From the NCBI GenBank assembly GCA_000442125.1, contig KE546977.1, positions 310,001 through 374,000 on the forward strand: 64,000 nt of DNA, given 5' to 3'. The position numbers and the translations under genes were made by a program. The notes beneath the pieces were generated by a model. It was not told the origin of the DNA, ran no database searches, and worked only from the letters and a program-made list of their open reading frames with translations. Below, in pieces: positions 31,010 through 41,624 of the stretch. Position 1 is the first letter of the stretch; each line of letters opens with the position of its first letter. This DNA is from Opeltia flavorubescens. Its lineage: Eukaryota; Ascomycota; Lecanoromycetes; Teloschistales; Teloschistaceae.

Positions 31010-32048
31010 GGTCGCTAGCAATCAATTCTGTCCTTTGGATGTTGGAAGAAGGACCGAATCTTTGAGGCTTAGAGATGGATGAAGTTGGTGTCAGCATCCA
31101 TGGATATATAACCCAAAGCAACTATCTCTACGCTTACACACGTGGGCTGCTGCATGGTAATTAATTGTCGGGTATGGAGATATGCAACTTGTTTTCCAGT
31201 CCTTGTCATGCTCAGCCCACCCATTCGACTGGTAGACCCAATCACAGACTACTACTCGATTGACCGACATCCGTGAATGCAGCATGCTGATTAGCAAAAC
31301 GTGGTGATGTGCATGGCATGCAGCGTCGTCGGCGCAGACTGGACCGAAGCAGCCCCCAAAGACTAAGGTTCGAAACAGCCTGCAAGATGACAGCTGAGGC
31401 AGTGAGCTGAGGAAACTCTGCCCCGCTCATGCAGCGACGATCCGAGTCCTCCGAGTCCTCCGGCTCCTTCGAATCCTTCGTTAATCTTCCAAAGACTAAT
31501 ACAACCAATCACTGCCGACCGCTTTACCAGAAGTGTAAGCAGCTAGTACCTCTCTGCACCAGATGAAGCACGCGAAGGATTCGCTACATCTTAACATCTT
31601 AAGTCCTACAGCGATCGGGATAGCCTTAACGGAAGTCCCCATTTGTGGCGTGCAGTAGCATTGACACTCTTTGCCGTACCGTTAGAAGCTTGAGTCACTG
31701 GTTACTTTAGTCTTCGATTGGTTAAGCCATGGTTTTTGAAATGTTAATCTCTACCAAATATGTGATAGCCTGTTTCTCGTTTCACGCTACTTCCACGGCT
31801 TCCATGGGAATTTCCTTGGGGTCCTAGGGCTATCCGTGTTCCACTAAAGCCATCCACTGATTGGCATGTTCGTAAAGTGCCTTGCACGGTGTACGCCTTA
31901 CCCGATGTCCGGAAGTTGTCACGATTGACCTGTGAGCCTGCAAGATACAATAACAACCTTGTGCTGAGACTTCTGACTCGAATGTTCGGATTGGGCACTT
32001 GAGTGGACCCTTGATGTTGAGTACCTGGGTGAAACGCAAGTCCTTCAA
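31010..32048. other. Intergenic, about 1.04 kb
   Basis: Promoter of the ankyrin gene (CACGTG at 31139-31144) and 3' flank of the P450 gene. A short imperfect tandem of TCCGAGTCC/TCCGGCTCC lies at about 31,440-31,470. Frames of 69-172 codons overlap here without protein-like composition; the longest on minus (to 32262) is the P450 last exon read in the wrong frame. Confidence 0.55.
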
Positions 32049-33902
32049 TCAACGAACGACAACCTTGCAGCCTTCCGCACTCTTCAGGAACACCGTTAAT
32101 TCTTGCTTCTCCTGGCCTGTCGGGACGACGGGATAGCCCGGAGGCAACCCAATTTCTGGGAATTCTTGGAGGATACGGATTATCAAATATGACGCCTCTG
32201 TCAATGCAAAGTCCTCTGTGATTTGTTAGAATCGTCGGTCCCTGCATTTCGATGAGATCCAAATGGGAATGTAATGCTTACTCCCTAGACATAATCGCGG
32301 CCCACCGTGGAAGGGTAGGTAGGCCCACCCAATGTCATCGAGCGCTGGACCCTCCCACCTCTCCGGTCGGTATTCCATTGCGTCTTCACCGTAGATGTCT
32401 TTCCTTCGATGCATGTAGTATGGAACAAATCCTAGACCGAGTCCTTTGGGCACAAGTATCGGCGATCTCCCATCCGATCCACCACCACGTGGGAGCCACG
32501 TGGTTTTGTTTGCAAAACGGACATTAATCGGAATCGGAGGGTAAAGTCGAAGAGCTAATGCACGTTAAGTAATCAAGTCATGCTTACGGGTTGTGACTCT
32601 GTTACGTACTCTCGTTCAGTATGCATCGCAAATAACTCATCCTTTGAATGTGTGTCCTTGTCACCTCGGCATCAGTCTCTACGACAGATTGTAATTCATC
32701 TTGCAAACGACCAAGGACTTTTGGATGGCGAACGAGGAGAAAACTAGATATCCGTCTCAGCTGTAGTAGAGTGCAGTGGGGCATGCTTAATGCCACTCGA
32801 CCTACAACGTCCAAGTGAGAAGGCAAGCTGTTGTATCTCTGCCAGCAAGAAGTACATTGATCAGCTGATCACGCACCAAACGTTCGTCCTTGTAGTCTGC
32901 GTAGAGATCTTCAATGAAAGCATAACGATCAGATGCTTCCTTTTGGCCTCCAGAACTTGCAGATAGAGCCCTTGTCACGAACCCATCGGCGAATGATTTG
33001 ATGTTGTTACACGCCTCTCTGTAGTGTTTAGGCTTGTAAATCCAATAGAAATCCGTCAGACGAGATCGTAATGTGGTAATCCAAGATGCGTGGTCGAAGC
33101 TCTGACCAAAGCTGCTCTGCTCATCGTCTTCCGAACTCTCGACTGGCTGACCGAAGATCAGTGCGGTCGTCGTGGCGAGGGTGAATTGGAAGAACAGTGG
33201 CTGTAAATCAACGACTCCTGAGGATGAAGACAAGATAGAAAGTAATTTGTCGACGGGCTCCTGAAAGCCTTCCAGATTCTTGTAGTGGGTTTTGAGGAAT
33301 GGCCGGCGCAAAAGCTCTCGTGAGTGTTTCCAGGACCTGCCATCCTGAGTAAATATACCCTCTCCAATAAAAGGGAACATGGCATCTCGTCGTGATCCAA
33401 GGCAGTAATCTAGAATCTGGATCAATTCTGGCTCATTGGACTTCACGAGGGGGCCCGTCACTCACCGTCGAAGTTGGAAGCCAGGGCAGTTTCGATGTTC
33501 TCCGGATCAAAGGTAGTATAGCCTTTTGAGCCTAATATTTTGATCTCCAGAGTTGGACCCAGTTTATCCAGGAAGGGTTGCTGGAATGCAAGGAGGCGTT
33601 TATCGGCATTGGCCTTCCATTGCCTGTGTAGAACGTCGAGTCCCAGGGGCCATTTACACGGGAACCGGTTCTTCATAGGCTGGCAGCCATGCTGCTCACT
33701 ATACAGCTTTTCTGCCTGCAAGATCAAAATAAGCTTCTATATCAAGTCAATTGTATCTCTAGGCAAAACCTACTTCTCTCTGACGTCGCCTCAAGGCATA
33801 GAAATATCCACAAATTGATATAATACAGACGAGCAAAAGGACGCGGTATTTTGGGGCATCGCTGCCATCCGAGCGAAGAAAAGCAGAGTATACTTGACTC
33901 AT
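32049..33902 (-). CDS. Cytochrome P450, CYP52-like (alkane/fatty-acid hydroxylase type)
   Basis: Six exons on minus: 33902-33774, 33715-33466, 33409-32806, 32743-32610, 32554-32282, 32215-32049; all phases match and give 518 aa, the usual P450 length. Membrane anchor at about residues 20-38 (RVLLLVCIISICGYFYAL). Family blocks: DYCLGSRRDAMFPFIGEGIF TQDG, helix I AGRDTTACLLTWTF, FLLVRHPKVLGRLQDEL, ExxR as ETLRLYPPIPINVRFANKT, YRPERW, and heme loop FHGGPRLCLG with Cys at about 461, then KDFALTEASYLIIRILQEFP. CYP52 and relatives omega-hydroxylate alkanes and fatty acids at the ER; the exact substrate cannot be read. Introns interrupt right after the ExxR Glu and right after the heme CxG. Confidence 0.93.
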
Positions 33903-34489
33903 GATCTATACAAATGGTAGCTTATGGTTCGTTCTTCATATCATTACGTTTTCGAAATTGGGCAGTTTCCTATGCCGAGCAGCGATATACATTATGATGA
34001 CTTGTGGAAGTTCCTAGCAACCGCCTACCTGCTGCTAATCAGATTTGACTTCAACCCACTAAACAAGGTATCAATTTCAGCGTCATCTCTATCAACATTG
34101 TGAAGGCATGCACATGGGAGCTCCTCCCGCCGGAATTTCCCTTACGGCGTTGAATTAGCTGATACTGAAGTACAAAGTACAATGGGAAGGCTATGTGCAT
34201 GCATCTGCACAAGGCTTGCGTGGATCTACACCGCCTTGAAGATCTTGAAGATCTCCGAAGATGCGGTAAACGCCATGAATGAATGTTAATTTGATAACTT
34301 AGGGCCTTAAGTGTTGGGCACGTAATTAGTTCCCAACATTCTTAGCACATACACCAGAGGCACGATACCCAATAGTATGCTACACCGTCACAGGTCACTC
34401 GAAGCACTAATATATCATCCATTACAGAAAGAAGTCATACGCTCGTGAACACATGAAAGCTTCCATATTTCTCTTCATTATCATCAGCG
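33903..34489. other. Intergenic, 587 bp
   Basis: P450 promoter and 3' flank of the pseudokinase gene. A tandem CTTGAAGAT CTTGAAGAT with a third imperfect copy lies at about 34,234-34,262. Nothing else recognised. Confidence 0.55.
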
Positions 34490-37340
34490 TTAAAGTAAGC
34501 TCTCGTACGCATCCAAACCCGTTTTCGGTTTGTGATTCGATGTTCCATTCATTTGAGAACTAGGGATCCCCATGCCTTTCCCGTACTGACTTTGGAGCGA
34601 CGTTTGCGACTGTGCTGCTGGCGGAGGAGCGATGGAGAACTGAGAAAACGGACTCGTCACGCTAGAGGGCGGAGGTATGGAGAACGTTAGCTGCATTTGA
34701 GCATTCGAAAGGTTGGTGAACGATTGCGCTCGCGGTGTAGCTGTGTTCGAAGTCCATTGGGAGGGCTGTAGATTTGATGGTTGCATAGGGGTTAGACCAC
34801 CAAAGCCATTGGCCATATGATTTCCAGCACTTTGGCCCGCACCAGATGGAGCTGTCGGCTGGAGTGCTGCAAAATTGTTGAGGGGAGTGCCCATGCGTGC
34901 AGGCTGAGTATTCGACGCTGAGGGCTGACCAAAACTGCTCATCGTCGATGCTCCGTCCATATTAATCTGAGCTGTGTTCGCATTTGAAGTCGACCATGAG
35001 AAGACGGGGGTTGCTGCTCGAGATGATTGCGTACGTTGAGCCTGTGGCCTGATGGTTCCTCCCAGCATGTCAGGCTCATTGTTGGGTTTGCCTTTGCCCA
35101 GTACAAGACATTCGAAATCATTCTCACCAACGTCATCCCCTGTAGCAGCAGAAAAAGGGTCAGTAGACCCCACGTTCATCAAATCATTACCTCTCGATGC
35201 ATTGGAACTGGAAGATAGCTCTCGCAATTTGCGTGTCTGCTCACTCTCAATTCTGCTAGATAAGGCCTTGATCAATACCATGTATTCTTGGAATTGTTGC
35301 AGGTTGAGCAGCGGCCCTAAGGCGAAACTCCACAGAATGGGAAGACACTCTGTGGCTAGGAAATCTGTGTCCGCAATCTTGCCAATTTGCTTGAAGACAG
35401 CAAGGGCTGCCATCACCACCGCCGGCTCTTTTGTCTTCATTGCCCGAAGTAAAGGCACGATCTTATCTTGTATGGTGTACTTATCTAGCACAGCGTTGTT
35501 GCTAGTCTTGCTTACTTTTGTAGGTTGCGTAAAGCCATCGAGACCGTCTCCTAGCTCTTTCTCAACTTTAGATGAGCCTCCGCAGAGAACCACGAAAGCC
35601 TCGAGGCCCCTGATCTTGATCCCAAGACTACTAGTCTTGCTGAACACGGATGTGACGATCGGGAATACTTCATGCTTGATTGTCGAGAAGTCGAGTACTG
35701 CCATGATCGTTGACAGGCAGCCAAGGGACTTGTCCACAATGAAGTGGGTATGTGATTCCAAACCCAAGTGTATTATGGGAAGTATCGCCTCTTTAAACTC
35801 TCTACCCGAACAACTTTCGCCAATTAATTCCATGTTCTCCAGGACAACTACCAAACCTGCTTCTTTTGCGGTATCTCGCTCGGTTGACGGGCCTTTGGAA
35901 GCAACGAAGGTTTCTCGAAGCTTTGGTATGACTCTCTCAATAAACGTTCGCCGCCCTGATGGTAAAGATTTGACAATCTTAAAGACATTTTGTAGCACCA
36001 GTGAAAGGATCTCACGGTCCTTCGTCTCTTCGAGTAGCGCTGGCAGAACCTTTTTCTCAAGCACCGATCGTGGGAACTGATCTAGTATTTTGGGTAAACC
36101 TCTCATGAATTGGGACTTTTCGTTGGGGGTTTTTGCAGGCAGTGAATCCAGGTATCTGATTGAAGACACGAGGATGTTATCGAAAAACTGTGATTGCTGG
36201 AATTCACGAGCATTCATCCGTTGGCCTGGCCTCCTGGTAATCAGGCGAGAAAGCACATTGTTCAGCAGATCTTTGGGTAAGGGCCTTGAAGAAAGGTAGT
36301 TATTGGCTGATGATGGCGCGGATGATGATGAGGTAAACAGCTTTTTGTAGGTTGAGACATTAGAATTAGTCTTTAAGGGAGAAGCATGAGGCGAGTTATA
36401 GAGGGCGAGAATGACGAGGCCGAGAGAAAACATGTCAGCAGCCGGTGAAACATTGCTGTCCATGACAAAATCCGGAGATGTATAGTTAATATTGAGCTGC
36501 AGACTTCGTGGTAACCGAGGGTCGTGATATAGAACTTCTGAAAGTGATATTGGAGGAATGTTCGAAGAAGTATCTGAGTTGTCTGGAGGGCCCGCAAAAG
36601 CTAAGCCTGCTATTTTCCAATCCGACTATCAATGGCACAAACTTAGCAAGATGTTTCTTCTCTGCCGAGTTAATAAAAGAGGAAACAGCGTATGGAGGAG
36701 CCGTCTAGCAACCAGCATGCCACACAGTGAAACACACCTTAGCATTGACGTAAATTGATTCTGGTGTCAAGTTCCCATGGACCAACCCAGCTGATTCGTG
36801 AAGAAACTCGAGTCCTTGAGCAACCTGTAAAAGACCCTTTTGTATTTCGAGCTCATCAATCTCAAGCTCTCTCCGTCGCAGTTGTCCATTGTCGTCCTCT
36901 ACCACGAACCGACTCGGTCTGCCAGCAACACCACCCGCCCTCTCTTGATCATCCTTCTCCTGCAAGAGCCCAGCTAGTGATGCCGTGACGGGTTCCGTAG
37001 CAAACATGAGGCCACCGCTCCTTGTGTCCTCGATCGGCTCAGCTAGTTCCAGAATGCTTGGGTGCCGAAGCCTGGCGAGGAGATTAGACTCCTTCTTGAC
37101 CCTTGCTATTATTTCTTCATGGAACTTTCTCGTCGACGAGCTACTTGATCGTGGACCCAGCCCTCCAGCTTGGACGTCCAAAGACTTTCTCTCAAAAACA
37201 AAAATAGAAACGGCTCGACCGGTAGACTTTTTCTTGCCATCATAAACCTTCCAGGCTCCGCAGATAGTAGTCGGTGTAGAGGATATGGTGTAGTTAGCTG
37301 AGATGTTGGAAGAGAGGGACTTCAAAGCGGAGGAGAACAT
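34490..37340 (-). CDS. SCYL2: SCY1-like pseudokinase (SCYL2/Ppk32 type), 912 aa
   Basis: Two exons on minus: 37340-36738 and 36625-34490 (113-bp intron, donor GTGTGT). Starts MFSSALKSLSSNISANYTIS. Kinase-like domain at residues 20-310: AWKVYDGKKK, SIFVFERKS in place of the VAIK Lys context, SAGLVHGNLTPESIYVNAK where HRD is HGN, and SDWKIAGLAF where DFG is absent. HEAT-type helices follow (FPRSVLEKKVLPALLEETKD; GLESHTHFIVDKSLGCLSTI). The C-terminus is disordered, Gln/Ser/Pro-rich with FxxP-like pieces, and ends GLDAYESLL. SCYL2 proteins bind clathrin/AP adaptors and act in trans-Golgi to endosome traffic; fission yeast Ppk32 is the fungal relative. Catalysis is not expected. Confidence 0.92.
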
Positions 37341-37691
37341 CGTGGCTCTGCTTGTCAAAGTGGAGCAGGGCCCTGTCAGCTGGAATGAGCATAATCTTCT
37401 TGCGACTATAGCATGTGAATGCTCAGGGTGTGGGACTCCGCGAGTGGTCCTCAGGTTTCACTAGAGAATTGTCAATAACAGCTTGATATCGACAACCAGC
37501 CCTACAAGGCGACTTTTTTGTCCTGCCGATGTTCGGAGTAAGCAGGTCCCTATCGAGCCTGTCAACCATTAGCTTACTCACGGTCACAATTATTCTGCTT
37601 CACCTCCTACACGCCCTTTAAGTACATAAGTACATGTAACAAGCTCGAAATATCGATTCCCAATCTTTGATTCGCCTACACTACTACAGTC
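37341..37691. promoter_or_regulatory. Bidirectional promoter, 351 bp
   Basis: Shared 5' region of the SCYL2-type gene (minus) and the branched-chain aminotransferase (plus). I see no clear Leu3 or Gcn4/CPC1 site; the part next to the aminotransferase is pyrimidine-rich. Divergent promoter by position. Confidence 0.5.
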
Positions 37692-39046
37692 ATGGTCCGC
37701 CGACGAGCGCTCTTCAGTGCAAGATCCTGCTTAAGTGCCGCGAGAGCAGAGATAGCACCGCTCTCAAGACCCAATTGGCAACGCATAAGACCATATAGCA
37801 TACAATCCCAAGAAGAAGAGATTGCCAAGCTCCCAGACATAAATCCAGATGCCTTATCCATCACCAAAACCACCACGCCCAAAACTCTGGTCCCGCCGGA
37901 AGAACTCGTTTTTGGCCGTACATTCACCGGTAAACATTCCCAATCATTCCCCAATCACGAAGCCAAAGCTCAACCGTAACAGACCACATGCTCTCCATCG
38001 AATGGACCGCTGCCGAAGGCTGGCTCCCTCCACGAATAACCCCCTACCAGAACCTAAGTCTCGACCCAGCAACCTGCGTCTTCCACTACGCCTTCGAAGC
38101 CTTCGAAGGCATGAAAGCCTACAAAAACACCGACAACCAACTCAGCATCTTCCGCCCAGACCGAAACATGCGCCGATTGAACCGCTCGGCGAAACGCATA
38201 GCGCTCCCGGAATTCGACGGCAAGGCGTTCACAGAGCTGATCTCACGCTTTGTGAAGATGGAGGAGAGGTTCATACCATCGTAAGTTATTCCCTTCCTTC
38301 CACTTCAATTGTCCTTTTCGCCAACAAAAGACAGCACCCGCGGCTACTCCCTTTACCTCCGGCCCACTCTAATCGGTACCCAACGCACCCTCGGCGTCGG
38401 CCCCCCCGGATCCGCCCTTATGTACGTTATCGCCTCCCCAGTAGGCCCCTACTACCCCACCGGCTTCCGCGCCGTCTCTCTCGAAGCAACCTCCTACGCC
38501 GTACGAGCCTGGCCAGGCGGCGTCGGGGACCGGAAACTCGGCGCCAACTACGCCCCATGCATCGTCCCGCAGCTCGAGGCGGCGAAGCGCGGCTATCATC
38601 AAAATTTATGGCTCTTTGGAGAAGAGGAACTCGTGACGGAGGTGGGGACGATGAATTTCTTCGTTTGTCTCCTGGAGAAGGGGACGGGGAGGAAGGTGAT
38701 GTGGACGGCGCCGCTAGATGGGACCATTCTGGAAGGTGTGACGAGGGAGTCTGTGCTGGAGTTGGCGAGGGAGAGGTTGGGGGCTGAAGGATGGGGAATT
38801 GAGGAGAAGAATTTCACGATGGCGGAATTGGCGCAGGCGGCGGACGAGGGCAGATTGCTCGAGGCGTTTGGGACGGGAACAGCAGCAGTGGTAGCCCCGG
38901 TAAGAAAGATCAATTGGAGGGGACGGGATGTGGATTGTGGGTTGAAGGCGGATGAGGAGGCGGGAGAGGTGGCGGCGAGGATAAAGACGTGGATTGACGA
39001 GATCCAGTACGGGGATGTGGAGCATAAGTGGAGTGTGAAGGTATAA
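37692..39046 (+). CDS. BAT1: Mitochondrial branched-chain amino-acid aminotransferase
   Basis: Three exons: 37692-37929, 37983-38280, 38335-39046 (415 aa). N-terminal Arg/Ser-rich leader ([20 protein letters not shown]) indicates mitochondrial import. Class IV PLP aminotransferase blocks: [76 protein letters not shown] (PLP Lys) and [14 protein letters not shown]. It interconverts Leu, Ile and Val with their 2-oxo acids. A sharp switch at about 38,610 turns the coding strand from C-rich (GGC, GCC, ACC codons) to G-rich (GGG, GCG, ACG codons) without loss of conservation. Convergent with the patatin gene, 98 bp away. Confidence 0.96.
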
Positions 39047-39144
39047 AGCAACGTTATGTCCATGCATGTTGACACGGGTGAATTCTGTTGAGATACCCAA
39101 CAAATATATAGACATTTTATTGCCATATCAAAAGCTTCTTAGGA

Positions 39145-40955
39145 CTATGTCTGCCCTACACTAGCCGCACGCCTTCTCTTTCTCAATTCACCCTGCGATC
39201 GTCTCCGGGCACTTGACGGAGAGCCAGTATCGAAAGGTTTCCGTCGTCTTACAAGTTGATAATTCCTATCCAGCTCCACTTCGATCGCGCACCTCACTTT
39301 CAACGCGCTAACGGCGGGCCACACGCTCTGCTCACCATGAAGAATCCAATAGTCCAGACTCTCCTTCGTCGGCGTTTCCAAAAGCCTGAGGAAGTCGCCT
39401 GGGCTAAAGTCAGGAACGAGCGTCAAGCTAGCACCGGGTATGTTTTCATCGATGAGAAGCCGACGGATGGAAGTCGGCAAGAAGCCCAAAGAATCCAGTT
39501 GATTGAGACGGTGATGGATCTCCCAAGAGACAAGGCGGAGGAGAGGGACCGTCAAGCTCTGGGTTCCGGTCTGACGGGGGTTTGGATGCTTGAGTTCGGC
39601 GCGGAGGAAGGGAGCGATGTAGGGGCGCGCTTGCGAGACGACGAAGTGATTGACGTTGAAGAGTTCGGCGATGCGGGAGAGTGGAGACTCTCGGTCGGCG
39701 TAGCTGGTGTGTTTCCAGGGGCGAAAAGTGATGTCTTGAGCGGAGGCCCAGGGGACGATTGCACCGGTTTCATCTTTGCATTTGAGAAGGACTGGGGAGT
39801 GCATTGTCGTGGATGATGCATTGGATGCTAATGCAGCGGACCAGATTAACTAAAATTGTATTAGACAGGGTCAATCTTTCAATGTCGCCAGAGGGTCATA
39901 CCACGTTCGGTGCAGTTAGATAATTTAGGAGATTTGGTACTCCACCACGACCCGATGTTGCAACAGTGATGTTGAGAACACGTTTAGTCCTTGAATACGC
40001 TTCTTCGAAAGTGAGATCGCCAACGTTGGCTCGAACACATTCCTCCAGAACATTCACATCCAGGAAGTAACCGTAGCGAATGAACCTCCTCATCCGACGA
40101 AGAGCAGTCTGTAGATTCCCAGGATAACGACGAATTACCAAAGCCTGCTCATCCGAAGGGCAATCGTCGACAGGGCTGTTGGCAAACGCCGTTAAGTCAA
40201 TGCCGTCGCCATTTAAGAGATCCAACAGTTCGTCCTCCGTGTGAATACCTACGAGAGCTGCGATCAAAGCTCCAGTAGCCGTGCCAGTAATGATCCTCGG
40301 AAGAAGTCCTCTCAGATGTAGAGCCTTGACTACGCCAAGATGACAGAGTCCGAACATCGCTCCGCCTTGTAGAACCAGTGTCGATCTCCCAAAAGCCTGT
40401 CGAGTATCATGTAGCAAATCAAGCTTGGTCTGCGACGTCCACCCTCTCTCATCATTCTGCGCGGTCGGAAGCATGGTGACATACTCGATTGCTAAGGCAA
40501 CCTGGGTAACATACTCCTCAATGAGCAACTTGGTTCCAGCGTAAGCCCGATTGAACAAGCGGGGTGCAGTGATGTTCCCCAGATTCCTGACGAGCCCGGA
40601 GCGGAGGAGGTTGACGAGGCTTATGACATCTTCCTCTTCCCGAGCTTTTATGATTGCACGACGGCGCTCATTTATAAGGCGGTAATCATAGTGTTTGCTC
40701 GAGGCGTTCTGACGCCATAGATCGGTGTGCAGAAGGTCGTCAAGCTGGAGAGCGGTTTCTTCCCATTCTTCATAGGACCGAGCTTCAGCCAGTGCTTCGA
40801 TGAGAGCTTTCTGAGACGGCTTTTTGGTCCACCATTTGTACGCTTTCTAGGAATGTGAGCAGGGTGTCGATGGCTCATGGCGTATTCAGGCCACTGACCG
40901 ATTGCCAGAAGCTCCCCACTTCAGTCAGCACATCCCATACGGATGTTAACGTCAT
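39145..40955 (-). CDS. Patatin/TGL-family protein without the catalytic dyad, about 568 aa
   Basis: Three exons on minus: 40955-40899, 40846-39902, 39849-39145. N-terminal DUF3336-like part (AYKWWTKKPSQKALIEALAE; ARSYEEWEETALQLDDL; INERRRAIIKAREEEDV) then patatin domain: oxyanion loop LVLQGGAMFGLCHLGVVKAL at about 177-190, LFNVNHFVVSQARPYIAPF, and a basic C-terminus. In yeast Tgl3/4/5-type lipases the nucleophile is in GxSxG and the Asp in a DGS block. Here the first reads GTATG (Ala at about 209), and the second reads WKHTS (His at about 381). The fold looks intact, so it is likely a non-hydrolytic lipid-droplet relative, or uses other residues. The first exon is inferred from splice sites and a MTLTSVWDVLTEVGSFWQS start. 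Confidence 0.85.
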
Positions 40956-41624
40956 TGAAGAAACAGTTCAACGGCAACATTTCCTTTGCTCTGGTTGAAC
41001 TCTCACTAATGAGATAAGGATAGCAGATTAGCATTGCAAATGGTAGAGGATCTGTGAAGTAGAGCTGGTGGAGCTTCGAGCTTCCGAGGTTCATTGTTTT
41101 AGTTTCAGATTTGAATACGCTAATATGATAGTGGCGCCGCTTTAACAATGAGTCCTACTCATCGTGTGTTCACATTTCTTTATCATCTTAATTAACACTG
41201 CCGTGCGAACCATTTTATCTTCTCTACATTGCCCTGCAAATGTACCCAACTTGACTCCCATACTCCATCAAAGACCTCCTCTTCCCACGCGGAATCAGCC
41301 AGTAGTCTTCGTAGTATGGGTTGAACTTGTCTTCCATTTTGACAAACATGGATCTTTGCCTCGTAACTGTCATCGACCACCAACAAGTACTGCTGATTCA
41401 TTCAAACAACGGTACAGTCTTTCCCGTGGGCTTGTTTGGCAGAGACTTTTCAGCCATCTCGATTCAGCATGGTGATTGATGTTATCAGCGTCCACCGTTC
41501 AGTAAGTGACCAATGACACGGCAGAGCAGGCTCGTGCAGCAGACATCGAGCCATGGCCGAGGCGGTAGTATGCAGCTCCACCTGTCTCATAGTCTCTTCT
41601 CTTACTTGGATAAAAGCTTGAGTC
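40956..41624. other. Intergenic, 669 bp
   Basis: Between the patatin gene start and the acyl-CoA dehydrogenase stop. A 69-codon minus frame at 41192-41401 (MNQQYLLVVDDSYEAKIHVC, ending EKIKWFARQC) has rather protein-like composition and could be a small gene or stray exon; a 75-codon frame at 40921-41148 does not. No family recognised. Confidence 0.4.

Noticed and set aside
31744-32262. 172-codon minus frame after the P450
   Set aside because: It is the P450 last exon and its 3' flank read in the wrong frame; the correct frame after the CACAG acceptor gives the conserved P450 C-terminus.
35052-36080. 342-codon plus-strand frame opposite the pseudokinase gene
   Set aside because: Antisense to well-conserved SCYL2 helical repeats; no motif and Ser/Leu/Arg composition typical of a shadow frame.
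37849-38787. 312-codon plus frame over the aminotransferase
   Set aside because: Pro/Arg/His-rich shadow of the BCAT exons in another frame; spans both BCAT introns.
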